A stretch of 64,000 nt of DNA from the NCBI GenBank assembly GCA_002480645.1, contig DLCN01000003.1, positions 1 to 64,000 of the forward strand. The letters are read 5' to 3'. The position numbers and the translations under genes are program-made. Shown in pieces: positions 51,352 to 60,916 of the stretch. This stretch comes from Balneolaceae bacterium UBA7797 (lineage in GTDB: Bacteria; Bacteroidota; Rhodothermia; Balneolales; Balneolaceae). Below the pieces are notes generated by a model. That model made no database searches. It was not told the origin of the DNA and worked only from the letters and a program-made list of their open reading frames with translations. Within the stretch, counting starts at the first letter, position 1. Every line of letters starts with the position of its first letter.

Positions 51352-53189
51352 TATTCACCACCTCTTCCGGAATCATCTTCTTTAGGTACCCAGTTCTTTA
51401 CAATATTGTAGATATAGTTACTCTGAACTTCACCAGTAAGATATTTGTCGATCATAAGTCTGGCTACGGGAGCAGCAGATACGGAAGCAAATCCGGCATT
51501 TTCTAAAAAGACAGTAACTACAATTTGTGGATCATCATAGGGCGCAAAAGAGGTGAACCAGCCATGGCTGAATCCATGAGGATTTTGTGCTGTTCCCGTT
51601 TTACCGGCTATGGGGATAAGGTCGTTTTTCACGTACCAATGACCACTACCTTCCTGAACCACACCCCGCATACCTTCTTTCACAACCTGAAGGTTCTCAG
51701 GTGTAATCCAGTCAATACGTTCTCTTTCTGTAGCTGTTCGTAATACTACACCATCACTTTTTTGGATTGAGGATACTAGATGTGGCTGAACCCGGTACCC
51801 ACCGTTTGCTATAGTACTCGTCATCCGGGCGACCTGAATAGGGGAAACGGAGAGGACTCCCTGGCCAATACCAAGATTGATCATGTCACCAAGTCCCCAT
51901 TTTCGTTTACCGAACCAGCGATCCATGAAGGCGCTGTCAGGTACGATACCTGATGTCGCACTTGGAAGATCGATGCCCGGTGGGACACCAAGCCCGGTAT
52001 CTTTTACCAGTTTACTCCACTCATTTAGTTGCCCGCTAGTTGCAATTTTATCCATCAAAGAATAAAAATAAGTGTTACTTGAAAAGGTAATGGCTTTTTT
52101 AAGATCATAATCGCCAAGTGGGGCAATATCCTTATACAATCGACCCCTTCTGTAGCCACCACTATTATGGATAATTGTTTCGGGTGTGATCAACCCCAGA
52201 TGTAATCCAATTAAACCCATCAGTGGTTTAAAGGTTGATCCCGGAGGTTGTCTGCTGGAAATAGCACGATTAAATAACGGCCTTGTGGTATCAGAATTGA
52301 TGTCTACCCAGTAATCCTGGTCAAGCCGTCCTGCCAACCGGTCTACATTGTAGGCAGGGGAACTTACCATTGCCAAAATTTCACCGGTATTTGGGTTCAT
52401 TGCAACAATAGCTCCGGTTTTTCCGATCATGAGTTCTTCGGCAAAAGCCTGAAGTTCTACATCCAAAGTGGTGTAAATATTATCTCCTTCCGTGGGGTTC
52501 TTACCGGATCGTTCTCCTTCATACTCGCCAACGGCTTGACCATAGGCGTTCACTTTTTGGAATTCGATTCCCAGATTTCCTCGGAGGGCATCCTCATAGA
52601 TCAATTCCAGTCCACTTTTACCGATCTTGTCACCTAGTCGGATATCTTCACCGGATTCATAATCTTTTCTGTCAGCTTCTCTCAAATATCCCAGAACATG
52701 AGATGCATTAATTGCCTGTGGATAATGTCGCTTACTCTCGATCTGATGCCCAATACCGGGTAATCTCCAGTAATTTTCCTGTATTCTGGAAAAGATCTCG
52801 AAGTTTACATCGGTAAGCAGGGGGGAAGTCCGATACCAGGAATAGCGTTGGGCCTCATCTACCCGTGCAGTCACCACACTGTCATCTACTTCTAAAAGTT
52901 GTGCTAATAATGGGATCTTTTCCCGATCAAAATTGGCAGGGGTAACAGTTATTGAAAATATAGGTTCATTATCTACAATGAGCACTCCATTTCGATCGTA
53001 GATGAGACCACGCGCAGGAGTTACATATTCTTGCCGGAGTGAATTCTCTTCTCCGAGCACGGAGTATGTTTCATATTGAATGATCTGCAGATAAAAGACA
53101 CGACCAAGAACCACAATGCAGAGTCCTATCATGATCACTTGTAGTGCTCTGATGGAAGTACGAGTTCTGTTACTTTGATTTGTGATCAT
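51351..53189 (-). CDS. mrdA: Penicillin-binding protein 2 (peptidoglycan transpeptidase)
   Basis: A class B PBP that cross-links new peptidoglycan during side-wall growth, partner of RodA. The 612-residue protein has a short cytoplasmic tail and one membrane helix (about 14-36), a dimerisation domain with A-R-G-L-I-Y-D-R-N-G, and a transpeptidase domain with S318-T-F-K321, S-S-N-T (second motif) and G-K-T-G-T-A (third motif), all intact. The extreme C-terminus (K-E-D-D-S-G-R-G-G-E) is hydrophilic. It begins 8 bases after mreD and overlaps rodA by one base. Confidence 0.97.
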   Translation of the reverse strand: MITNQSNRTRTSIRALQVIMIGLCIVVLGRVFYLQIIQYETYSVLGEENSLRQEYVTPARGLIYDRNGVLIVDNEPIFSITVTPANFDREKIPLLAQLLEVDDSVVTARVDEAQRYSWYRTSPLLTDVNFEIFSRIQENYWRLPGIGHQIESKRHYPQAINASHVLGYLREADRKDYESGEDIRLGDKIGKSGLELIYEDALRGNLGIEFQKVNAYGQAVGEYEGERSGKNPTEGDNIYTTLDVELQAFAEELMIGKTGAIVAMNPNTGEILAMVSSPAYNVDRLAGRLDQDYWVDINSDTTRPLFNRAISSRQPPGSTFKPLMGLIGLHLGLITPETIIHNSGGYRRGRLYKDIAPLGDYDLKKAITFSSNTYFYSLMDKIATSGQLNEWSKLVKDTGLGVPPGIDLPSATSGIVPDSAFMDRWFGKRKWGLGDMINLGIGQGVLSVSPIQVARMTSTIANGGYRVQPHLVSSIQKSDGVVLRTATERERIDWITPENLQVVKEGMRGVVQEGSGHWYVKNDLIPIAGKTGTAQNPHGFSHGWFTSFAPYDDPQIVVTVFLENAGFASVSAAPVARLMIDKYLTGEVQSNYIYNIVKNWVPKEDDSGRGGE

Positions 53190-53197
53190 TGGTCCGA

Positions 53198-53665
53198 TTA
53201 ATCCCGGAGAATATAAAATACTGTGCCCAGTGCAGCCGTGTAGAAGGCGTTCGCAAAAACAGTGACAAATGGATTTACCTCGTGTGCAAAGATGCTAAAG
53301 AAACTGCTTAATCCCAGTAATATTATGTTATGTGCTATTGCAACTACAAAAATTACTACAAAAATCTGCCACAGTAATAGCTGATTTTCCGAGCGTTTTT
53401 TGATAAACGTATAGGATAAAAATATGATCAATGTTTTTGAAAACATGAACATGCCCCAGAAATCTAAAAAGCCGTCTTGTATCAGCCCGAGAATAGCAGC
53501 CAAAAATAACATCTGAATTCTTTCATGACGGGATATGATCCAGACAAGGAAAAACAAGAGCGGATCGGCCGTTGCCCCAAATAACGACAAATGCTGAAAG
53601 AACACCACTTGTGATAAAACAAACAGGAAACCCAGACCGAGATCTTTTAAAAATTCAGTATTCAT
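53198..53665 (-). CDS. mreD: Rod shape-determining protein MreD
   Basis: A 155-residue integral membrane protein of the elongasome with about five hydrophobic segments, short loops and a family-like F-L-G-L-I-Q-D-G-F-L-D start of the second half. MreD sequences are weakly conserved; the identification rests on hydropathy, length and its invariable place between mreC and mrdA. Its start overlaps the mreC stop by four bases (ATGA). Confidence 0.92.
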   Translation of the reverse strand: MNTEFLKDLGLGFLFVLSQVVFFQHLSLFGATADPLLFFLVWIISRHERIQMLFLAAILGLIQDGFLDFWGMFMFSKTLIIFLSYTFIKKRSENQLLLWQIFVVIFVVAIAHNIILLGLSSFFSIFAHEVNPFVTVFANAFYTAALGTVFYILRD

Positions 53666-54504
53666 CTAAACAACTCGTTATATCCCTGATTCAGATTCTG
53701 AATGGATGAATCCGGAGTAAACTTAACGACGAATCCTTCTGCTACATCCGAAAGAGAGGTAAAGGGAGCAAGGAATATTCGTTGTGTGTCTTTTCCTTCT
53801 TCCTGCTCAGTTCTTAACACGGAACCGATAGGGATTCCTTCAGGGAATTCATTACCAAATCCGGAGGTTTCAATTACAAATCCGGAATCAATTTTAACCG
53901 TTTTGGGAACGAAGTCCATAATCAGTTCCGACATATTTTGTCCCGACCAGCTCACAATTCCGGTAGAACGGGTTTCCTGAACACGGGCACTCACTCGGAA
54001 TAGATTGTTATAGTACGGAATTACCTGAGAGTATGAATTACCGGTTAGGACAACCTTTCCAACAAGTCCATCTGAAGTAATGGCAGGCATCCCAACATTC
54101 ACACCCTGATCTGATCCCGCATCGATCGTGAAGGTATTATTAAGTCCGGTGAGTTGTTTGCTCACAAAAGTAACCGGTTGAAGGTCCAGTTCACTGGATT
54201 CCCTGAACGCCAGCATCTTTCTAAGTTCTTTATTTTCCTGCTCGATCGTACGTAATCGGCTCAACTCATCCTGCAAAAGAATATTCTGACGTTGTAGATA
54301 GCGGTTTGTACTTAACGCCTGCCGATATACCCGGATATTTGATAGAGGTTCTTCCAGTAAACTTATAAATGCTACGGAAGTTTGCCGGAGGGTGTTTATT
54401 CCACCCTGATGGCGGTTTACAGCAATAACGAGTGCACTTACGAGAAGAAGAGCAGTAACAATATAGTCGGCAGCATGTTCAACTTTAAATACTCGAAATC
54501 GCAT
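53662..54504 (-). CDS. mreC: Rod shape-determining protein MreC
   Basis: A 280-residue bitopic membrane protein that links cytoplasmic MreB to the periplasmic synthases. It has a membrane helix (about 14-28), a coiled-coil (about 62-98, R-Q-N-I-L-L-Q-D-E-L-S-R-L), and two beta-barrel domains with I-D-A-G-S-D-Q-G-V-N-V-G-M-P-A and G-L-V-G-K-V, the MreC signature. It follows mreB by 15 bases and overlaps mreD by four. Confidence 0.95.
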   Translation of the reverse strand: MRFRVFKVEHAADYIVTALLLVSALVIAVNRHQGGINTLRQTSVAFISLLEEPLSNIRVYRQALSTNRYLQRQNILLQDELSRLRTIEQENKELRKMLAFRESSELDLQPVTFVSKQLTGLNNTFTIDAGSDQGVNVGMPAITSDGLVGKVVLTGNSYSQVIPYYNNLFRVSARVQETRSTGIVSWSGQNMSELIMDFVPKTVKIDSGFVIETSGFGNEFPEGIPIGSVLRTEQEEGKDTQRIFLAPFTSLSDVAEGFVVKFTPDSSIQNLNQGYNELFR

Positions 54505-54519
54505 TCACTCCACGATGGA

Positions 54520-55584
54520 TTAGGAAATTACCGGACGATAGTATTCCAGGTTTTCCAGAATGGCTCCTGTTCCGCGAACAACGGCAGTTAACGGGTCTTC
54601 TGCAATATGAACCGGAAGATCTGTTGTTTCCATGATCAGTTTATCCAGATTCTTTAATAACGCACCACCACCGGTAAGCATGATCCCGCGATCAAGAATA
54701 TCAGCTGATAACTCTGGTGGAGTTTGCTCAAGTGATTTTGTTATAGATTCAACAATGGTATTCACAGATTCAGCCATGGCTTCCCGGGCATCTTTAGAGG
54801 TAATATGACGGGTTCTGGGAACTCCGTTAACCAGGTCACGACCTTTGGTGATCATTTCCATTTCCTCATCAAGCGGAGCAGCAGACCCGATCTCACATTT
54901 TATCTTTTCAGCAGTTCTCTCACCGATAAGCAGGTTATGATTGCGTCTGAAATAGTTGATAATATCATCATTCAATTCATCACCACCTAGTCGAACAGAT
55001 TGAGCATATACTACACCGGAAAGTGCAATAACTGCGATCTCGGTTGTACCACCTCCGATGTCGACGATCATGTTACCAACGGGTTCATGAACATCCAGAC
55101 CAATTCCAATAGCAGCAGCCATAGGTTCATCAACCAGAAAAACTTCCTTTGCACCGGCGTGTTCAGCACTATCCCGAACAGCACGTCGCTCAACTTCGGT
55201 AATGCCACTCGGAACACAGATCACCATTTGGCGGGTAGATGAATACCATTTCACCTTTACCTTTTTGATCATGCCACGGATCATTTGTTCAGCCACTTCA
55301 AAATCAGCGATTACCCCATCACGCAATGGACGAACAGTACGGATCTTACGGTGCGTTTTTTCGTGCATCAGGCGGGCTTCGTGCCCCGTAGCTACAGGAA
55401 TGTCCTGTTGATTGAGAGCTACAATAGAAGGTTCATTTAAAACGATGCCCTCACCGCGAGAGTAAATAAGGGTGTTGGCAGTCCCCAAATCCATGGCAAT
55501 ATCGGTGTATAAAAAATCGAGCAGACCTCGTTTCTTTTTATTTTTTGCAGATTCTGGGGATGGGATTCCAAACCTATCGGTCAT
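54520..55584 (-). CDS. mreB: Rod shape-determining actin-like protein MreB
   Basis: A 354-residue actin homologue that forms membrane-bound filaments directing side-wall synthesis. Recognisable by I-A-M-D-L-G-T-A-N-T-L-I (phosphate-1 loop), V-D-E-P-M-A-A-A-I-G, V-D-I-G-G-G-T-T-E (phosphate-2), and L-T-G-G-G-A-L-L (adenosine motif). A 28-residue N-terminal extension before the first motif is slightly longer than in E. coli and may help membrane binding. It starts the rod operon; a 109-base gap to purH holds the likely promoter, though no perfect TAnnTTTG is present there. Confidence 0.98.
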   Translation of the reverse strand: MTDRFGIPSPESAKNKKKRGLLDFLYTDIAMDLGTANTLIYSRGEGIVLNEPSIVALNQQDIPVATGHEARLMHEKTHRKIRTVRPLRDGVIADFEVAEQMIRGMIKKVKVKWYSSTRQMVICVPSGITEVERRAVRDSAEHAGAKEVFLVDEPMAAAIGIGLDVHEPVGNMIVDIGGGTTEIAVIALSGVVYAQSVRLGGDELNDDIINYFRRNHNLLIGERTAEKIKCEIGSAAPLDEEMEMITKGRDLVNGVPRTRHITSKDAREAMAESVNTIVESITKSLEQTPPELSADILDRGIMLTGGGALLKNLDKLIMETTDLPVHIAEDPLTAVVRGTGAILENLEYYRPVIS

Positions 55585-55693
55585 TTCTTGTTGTTCTGGG
55601 GTTGAAGTTTAGCGCTGATGAAATTTTGCTTGAAAATACAATAATAGTCGCCTATTTGCGAATACTTAAACATTGAATAAAAACGAATTTTCA

Positions 55694-57268
55694 TCAATGT
55701 TTAAAGTGCCTTTTTCCTGTGAAGATCATAGTCATGTTAAATTCGTCTGCTTTGGCAATAATTTCTTCATCTCGGATGCTGCCACCGGGTTGAATTACTG
55801 CCGTTGCTCCGGCTTCGGCGGCAGCTTCAATACCATCCGAAAATGGGAAAAATGCATCGGAAGCGATCGCAGAATTATCGAGTGATAAACCTTCTTTTTT
55901 CGCTTTTTCTACAGCTATTTCTGACGAATCAACCCTGCTGGTCTGACCGGAGCCAATACCCAGAGTTCTGCCATCTTTTGCATATACGATCGCATTGGAT
56001 TTAACGTGACGCACTACTTTCCAGGCAAAAAGCAGATCTTTCAATTCGGTTTCGGTAGGTTTTCGCTTCGATACCACCTTAAACTCATTTTCATCAAAAG
56101 GTTCCAGATCTGCATCCTGTTTCAATAATCCTCCAAAGATGGAGCGAAAAGTTGTACCCGAGATCTCATTTATCTGTTTTTTTATGGTGATCAAACGGCG
56201 ATTTTTTTTCTGTTGAAGCAGTTCAAGTGCATCTGCATCATAAGCTGGTGCGATAATGATCTCAGTAAAGATCTTATCAATAGAAGTCGCAGTTTCAAGA
56301 TCCAGTGTTGTATTCACCACCACAATGCCACCAAATGGTGAAACGGTATCTGTACTGAATGCTTTTTCATACGCTTCATTCAACGACGCACCCACACCAA
56401 CTCCGCATGGAATAGTATGTTTAATGATGGCACAGGCAGGTTCATCAGTTTGGAAATCAGTGATGATATTTAAAGCCGAATCTACATCAAGATAGTTATT
56501 GTAGCTTAACTGTTTGCCATGGAAGCAATCGATATATTCAAATTGGGCACCATAAACAGCGGCTTTTTGATGTGGATTCTCACCGTACCTGAGTTCCTGA
56601 GATAGGGGTAAAGAAATATTGAATTGTTTAGCCGGAATTTCTTCGGCGATACAATTGAAATAATTTGCGATTGCAGAATCATAGTCAGCAGTATGTTCGA
56701 AAGCAGCTTTTGCTAATTTAAGCCGTGTACTGTAAGTAATTCCATTACCCGATCTTAATTCTTCAATAAACCCGGCATACTGAGCCGGTGAACTTAATAT
56801 AGTTACATGGGCAAAGTTCTTAGCTGCAGCCCGGATCATAGTTGGGCCACCGATATCTATAAATTCTGTGGCTTCAGCCGGGGTCACATTCGTATCCGCT
56901 ACTTTATTTTTAAAGGGATACAAATTTACCACTACCAACTCAATGGGTTCGATGCCTAACTCTTTAAGTTCCTCATTGTCCGGCGCGTAGCTGGTTCTGG
57001 CAAGAATTCCGCCATGTACATTCGGGTGTAGGGTTTTAACCCGGCCGTCGAGACATTCAGGGAACCCGGTGATCTCGGAAGCATCCTTTACGGGGATGCC
57101 AATATCTGCGATGGCCTTGGAAGTTCCACCGGTTGAAATGATTTCTACACCGGCTTCGTGTAACGCTTCAGCAAGTTCTTTTAAGCCTGTTTTATCAGAT
57201 ACTGATAGTAACGCTCTTTTAATAGTTAACGGAGTTTCTGGGAGTGAGGAGAGTGGTTTTAAGGCCAT
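55694..57268 (-). CDS. purH: Bifunctional AICAR transformylase/IMP cyclohydrolase PurH
   Basis: Carries out the last two steps of purine synthesis, from AICAR to IMP. The 524-residue protein has the N-terminal IMP cyclohydrolase (MGS-like) domain beginning R-A-L-L-S-V-S-D-K-T-G-L and containing S-T-G-G-T and D-G-R-V-K-T-L-H-P, and the C-terminal AICARFT domain with L-R-Y-G-E-N-P-H-Q, K-H-T-I-P-C-G and the catalytic V-K-S-N-A-I-V. It follows purN by three bases, so the two are co-transcribed. The first nine residues or so are an extension of the usual start. Confidence 0.98.
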   Translation of the reverse strand: MALKPLSSLPETPLTIKRALLSVSDKTGLKELAEALHEAGVEIISTGGTSKAIADIGIPVKDASEITGFPECLDGRVKTLHPNVHGGILARTSYAPDNEELKELGIEPIELVVVNLYPFKNKVADTNVTPAEATEFIDIGGPTMIRAAAKNFAHVTILSSPAQYAGFIEELRSGNGITYSTRLKLAKAAFEHTADYDSAIANYFNCIAEEIPAKQFNISLPLSQELRYGENPHQKAAVYGAQFEYIDCFHGKQLSYNNYLDVDSALNIITDFQTDEPACAIIKHTIPCGVGVGASLNEAYEKAFSTDTVSPFGGIVVVNTTLDLETATSIDKIFTEIIIAPAYDADALELLQQKKNRRLITIKKQINEISGTTFRSIFGGLLKQDADLEPFDENEFKVVSKRKPTETELKDLLFAWKVVRHVKSNAIVYAKDGRTLGIGSGQTSRVDSSEIAVEKAKKEGLSLDNSAIASDAFFPFSDGIEAAAEAGATAVIQPGGSIRDEEIIAKADEFNMTMIFTGKRHFKH

Positions 57269-57271
57269 AAG

Positions 57272-57859
57272 TTAGTCAAGCGTGGTTAAGTAGTTGGCAA
57301 TTACCTTTGGGTAGAGAATATGTTCTTGTTCAAGCACACGAGCAGCGAGTGTTTGGGGAGTATCATCAGATTTAACAGGTACTTTTGATTGCTCCAGAAC
57401 GGGGCCTTCATCAAATTCTTTGGTGACCACATGAATGGTGCAACCTGATTCTGCTTCTTTGGATGCTATCACCGCTTGATGAACTTTTATCCCATAAAAC
57501 CCTTTTCCACCAAATTTTGGTAGCAGGGAAGGGTGAATGTTCAAGATCCGATGTTCATATCTGTTGATAACAGACACAGGAATTTTTCTCAGATATCCGG
57601 CGAGAGCTATTAGGTCAGTGTCCCATACAGCCAGTTGTAGAAGTAATTCCTTTTCGTAATCCTGATAATCCTCAAAAACAGATTCATTCAGAATACGAGT
57701 TGGAATATTGTGTCTTCCCGCTCTTTCTAAGGCTTTAATTCCATCTTTATTTGAGATAAGACCGGTAATTCGGGCATTAATTTTACCCGATTCAACTGCA
57801 TCAATAATAGATTGAAAGTTTGAGCCTGATCCTGAGGCAAAAACGACAATATTCTTCAA
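57272..57859 (-). CDS. purN: Phosphoribosylglycinamide formyltransferase PurN
   Basis: Transfers a formyl group from 10-formyl-tetrahydrofolate to GAR in step three of purine synthesis. The 195-residue protein begins K-N-I-V-V-F-A-S-G-S-G-S-N-F (substrate loop) and has L-A-G-Y-L-R-K-I, the catalytic N-I-H-P-S-L-L-P segment, and G-C-T-I-H-V-V. The catalytic aspartate lies in T-K-E-F-D-E-G-P-V. It starts 91 bases after the AI-2E-family gene and precedes purH by three bases. Confidence 0.96.
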   Translation of the reverse strand: MKNIVVFASGSGSNFQSIIDAVESGKINARITGLISNKDGIKALERAGRHNIPTRILNESVFEDYQDYEKELLLQLAVWDTDLIALAGYLRKIPVSVINRYEHRILNIHPSLLPKFGGKGFYGIKVHQAVIASKEAESGCTIHVVTKEFDEGPVLEQSKVPVKSDDTPQTLAARVLEQEHILYPKVIANYLTTLD

Positions 57860-57950
57860 AAGCGAGTTGGTTTAACGTTGCAGATGTGCTGCACGAAGAT
57901 AGGAAAACTTTGTCGGATTTTTGAGAGTAAATCTCAAAAACATGCAGCGA

Positions 57951-59033
57951 CTAAGGGGTATTTGATGAAGGACTTTCTATCCTGAATACCTGATAGTTAT
58001 TGAAACTCCAGGTGATCTGATTGATGGTGATCTTAATAACTGTTGCGATAGGTATCGCAATGAGCATTCCAAGGATTCCTGCCGTTTCAGCACCGACTAA
58101 AATAATGAATAAGATGGCCACAGGATGCATATCTGCTGATCGGGAAAATAAGAATGGTTGAAAGACCAGGTTATCCAATAATTGAACGATGAAGATGGCG
58201 ATGATGCAAAAGAGTACCAATGAGAAATTACCGGTTTCAATGATCGATACAAGTATTGAGAGGATATATCCGATGATCGGACCAAAATAAGGGATAGTAT
58301 TAGCCACGCCGACGGATATCCCAACAGAAAGCGAATTATCTAATCCGGCGACAGAAAGGGTAGACCAGGATGTAAAAGCAACCAAAATACTTTGAATGAA
58401 AACACTTCGAAAATAGAGTCCAAGTCGTTTTTCGATCTTATCCAACAAGGTCAAAATTGTCTCGAAGTATTTATTTGGAACAAGCTGAAGCAGGTCACGG
58501 CGGATCTTGGTGCCGTCTTTCAAAAAGAAAAATGCAGCAAATGGCACTACCAGAACTGCAGAAAAAATATTGGTAAATATCCCGACCACATCTCCAACAA
58601 CATTTGATAATTTACCCAGATCGAAGAGTTCCTCTGTAATTCGTGTCACATTTTCATCTAAAGCCCCACTTGGCACAAAGGGATAGTCGTTTCTGATCTT
58701 ATCTTCGATCTGACTGGTGATCTCTTCAATTTTTTCTACGGTCAGGTTTTCGGTGAGCTCCAGCATTTCATTACCAAAGATCGGGATCACATTGGTTGAA
58801 ATGTACACGATAAGCAAAATCAGCGCAGACAAAGTTAGAGTGATAGCAAAGGTTCGATTTAGTCCCGCCCTCTGCATCCTGTTCACGATCGGATCAAGAA
58901 TATAACTGAGAATCATAGCGAGGATCAGATAGGCAACCAACGTGATGTAATTGTACATGATGAGCGCCACAATGCTTAGAGCAGCGGCACCAATGGCAAA
59001 GCGTACAATTTTTTCGAGCGTTAGATTTTTCAT
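57951..59033 (-). CDS. AI-2E-family membrane transporter
   Basis: A 360-residue polytopic inner-membrane protein of the AI-2E (PerM/TqsA) family. It has about seven to eight helices with an amphipathic central region (about 75-145) and the family segments P-F-A-A-F-F-F-L-K-D-G, P-Y-F-G-P-I-I-G and H-P-V-A-I-L-F-I-I-L-V-G near the C-terminus. Members export small molecules or act as proton/sodium antiporters; the substrate is not predictable, and the autoinducer link is only a family name. Its ATG overlaps the recX stop by four bases (ATGA), an unexpected coupling to DNA repair genes. Confidence 0.9.
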   Translation of the reverse strand: MKNLTLEKIVRFAIGAAALSIVALIMYNYITLVAYLILAMILSYILDPIVNRMQRAGLNRTFAITLTLSALILLIVYISTNVIPIFGNEMLELTENLTVEKIEEITSQIEDKIRNDYPFVPSGALDENVTRITEELFDLGKLSNVVGDVVGIFTNIFSAVLVVPFAAFFFLKDGTKIRRDLLQLVPNKYFETILTLLDKIEKRLGLYFRSVFIQSILVAFTSWSTLSVAGLDNSLSVGISVGVANTIPYFGPIIGYILSILVSIIETGNFSLVLFCIIAIFIVQLLDNLVFQPFLFSRSADMHPVAILFIILVGAETAGILGMLIAIPIATVIKITINQITWSFNNYQVFRIESPSSNTP

Positions 59034-59719
59034 GATTCAATTTGATTCAGCAGATCAGGCATCAGCCGGAATATAGTATCTGAATCGTAACCCTTTCTCA
59101 ACAAAAAATCGAATACTTTCTTTTTTCTCTTAAAGGATTCAGCCCTTTGGAATTTTCGTTTATTCTTAAGTATGAGCTCAAAGATAGATTCGTCTACTTC
59201 ACTTCCGGGAATCTGATCTAAGGCAATTTGAATATCCTTTTCAGAGATCCCTTTTTTTATGAGTTCGATCCTGATCTTATGAAGTCCCCAGTTGTTGAAC
59301 TCGAATTTATCATGGGTGAATTTCTTTGCGAAGGCCAAATTATTGATGTACCCCTTTTCTGTAAGTTCATCTAACAGGCTTTCTATAACGGAACCGGGAT
59401 ATCCCTTTCGAAGAGCCTTATCTCTTAACTCATTCCTTGCATGATCCCGTATCGAGAGCAAACGGATCAGGTATTCTCTGATATCCCACTCGTCTTCACG
59501 TAGAACAATATCCTGAAGCAGGGCAGGGGTAAGAAGAGTATCTTTACGAAGGTTGAAATGAACTAGCGTGGCATCAGAAACTCCGATAAGGAATTCATCC
59601 TCCACAAATAGAGAAAAGCGGGAAGTACGTTTTTTCTGTACTTCAATTTTTGAAAGTTTAGCCGGAAGTTTATCTGCAACTTCCGGCTTAAATCGTTCTT
59701 TTGGATTATTTTTCGTCAC
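59030..59719 (-). CDS. recX: Regulatory protein RecX
   Basis: RecX binds RecA filaments and limits or modulates strand exchange. I place the start at the GTG at 59719 (229 residues): a longer open frame to 59845 exists but would overlap the recA coding region by 140 bases and its extra residues look non-coding, while GTG 59719 gives a 14-base overlap with the end of recA. Three-helix RecX repeats are visible: I-R-E-Y-L-I-R-L-L-S-I-R-D-H-A-R-N-E-L-R-D-K (start of repeat 1), Y-I-N-N-L-A-F-A-K-K-F, and W-G-L-H-K-I-R-I-E-L. A basic C-terminal helix follows. Overlaps the AI-2E gene by four bases. Confidence 0.9.
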   Translation of the reverse strand: MTKNNPKERFKPEVADKLPAKLSKIEVQKKRTSRFSLFVEDEFLIGVSDATLVHFNLRKDTLLTPALLQDIVLREDEWDIREYLIRLLSIRDHARNELRDKALRKGYPGSVIESLLDELTEKGYINNLAFAKKFTHDKFEFNNWGLHKIRIELIKKGISEKDIQIALDQIPGSEVDESIFELILKNKRKFQRAESFKRKKKVFDFLLRKGYDSDTIFRLMPDLLNQIES

Positions 59720-60746
59720 CGGCTGCGGCAGTTTCACCTTCCTCTTCCTGAGGAACAATACCGGATAGTCTGTCACGAACCATTTTCTCGATCTTATCGA
59801 GTAAAGCCGGATCTTCCTCAAGGAACTGCATTGCGGCATCAGCACCCTGACCTATTGGTTCTCCATCGTAACGGAACCAACTGCCTCGTTTTTGGATGAT
59901 ATCCTGATCAACAGCTAAGTCTAACACTTCGGATATACGGGATATTCCTTTGCCGTACATGATGTTAAATTCTACTACTTTGAAAGGAGGAGCTACTTTA
60001 TTTTTTGCCACTTTCACTTTCGTACGGTTACCGATCACTTCATCTCCTTTTTTGAGTGAACCGATCCGGCGAATATCTAATCGGACGGATGAGTAAAATT
60101 TAAGGGCTCGTCCACCGGTAGTGGTTTCCGGATTACCAAACATAACACCGATCTTTTCACGAACCTGATTGATGAAGATGCATGAAGTCTGGGTCTTATT
60201 TACAATACCGGTGATCTTTCTGAGCGCCTGAGACATCAATCGAGCCTGAAGGCCCATATGAGAGTCTCCCATTTCTCCCTCCAATTCGGCTCGTGGAACC
60301 AGGGCGGCCACAGAATCCACTACGATCACATCCAAAGCACCGGACCGGATAAGTGTTTCCGTGATCTCAAGTGCTTGCTCACCACTATCAGGTTGAGAGA
60401 CGAGGAGCTCTTCGGTATTAATACCTAGAGCACGGGCATAACGCGGATCAAAAGCATGTTCCGCATCGATGAAAGCTGCATAACCGCCATTTTTTTGAGC
60501 TTGTGCGATCACCTGGAGTGCGAGGGTAGTTTTACCACTGGCTTCCGGTCCGTAGATCTCTGTTATTCTTCCGCGGGGTACACCCTGAACGCCAAGGGCA
60601 TAATCAACCATAATGGAACCCGTAGAGATCACTTCCACGTCCTGAGCAGCATTGTCACCCAGTTTCATGATGGTTCCCTTGCCATGTTGTTTTTCAATTT
60701 GCCCAACGGCAATATCCAGCGCTTTTAATTTGTTGTTATCGGCCAT
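59706..60746 (-). CDS. recA: Recombinase RecA
   Basis: The central homologous-recombination and SOS recombinase. The 346-residue protein shows Walker A G-P-E-A-S-G-K-T (66-73), Walker B L-D-V-I-V-V-D-S-V-A-A-L, loop L1 E-G-E-M-G-D-S-H-M-G and loop L2 around F-G-N-P-E-T-T-T-G-G-R-A-L-K-F. The C-terminal tail is acidic (E-E-E-G-E-T-A-A-A-G-D-E-K), as usual for RecA. A TAnnTTTG element lies 29 bases upstream of the start. recX follows with an overlap. I did not identify a convincing LexA box. Confidence 0.98.
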   Translation of the reverse strand: MADNNKLKALDIAVGQIEKQHGKGTIMKLGDNAAQDVEVISTGSIMVDYALGVQGVPRGRITEIYGPEASGKTTLALQVIAQAQKNGGYAAFIDAEHAFDPRYARALGINTEELLVSQPDSGEQALEITETLIRSGALDVIVVDSVAALVPRAELEGEMGDSHMGLQARLMSQALRKITGIVNKTQTSCIFINQVREKIGVMFGNPETTTGGRALKFYSSVRLDIRRIGSLKKGDEVIGNRTKVKVAKNKVAPPFKVVEFNIMYGKGISRISEVLDLAVDQDIIQKRGSWFRYDGEPIGQGADAAMQFLEEDPALLDKIEKMVRDRLSGIVPQEEEGETAAAGDEK

Positions 60747-60774
60747 GATTAAATGTATTTGATTTATTTTGAGC

Positions 60775-60782
60775 CAAAGTTA
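60775..60782 (-). promoter_or_regulatory. Bacteroidota-type -7 element (TAACTTTG) for recA
   Basis: The minus strand reads TAACTTTG, a perfect TAnnTTTG match 28 bases before the recA start codon. The upstream 130 bases are AT-rich with no clear -33 TTTG and no recognised SOS operator. Confidence 0.5.
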
Positions 60783-60916
60783 CGGACGAAGAGTGTCAGT
60801 TTGTGTCACCCATGATTACAATAATTTCGAAAATATGTACAATTTATGTAATAGCCAAACGGTGATTATAAAATTGCACATAAAGTATGACGGATAAATT
60901 CTCTATTCCTTACAAA

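Noticed and set aside
59720..59845. N-terminal extension of recX to an ATG at 59845
   Set aside because: It overlaps conserved recA coding sequence by 140 bases in another frame; residues before GTG 59719 do not look like RecX.
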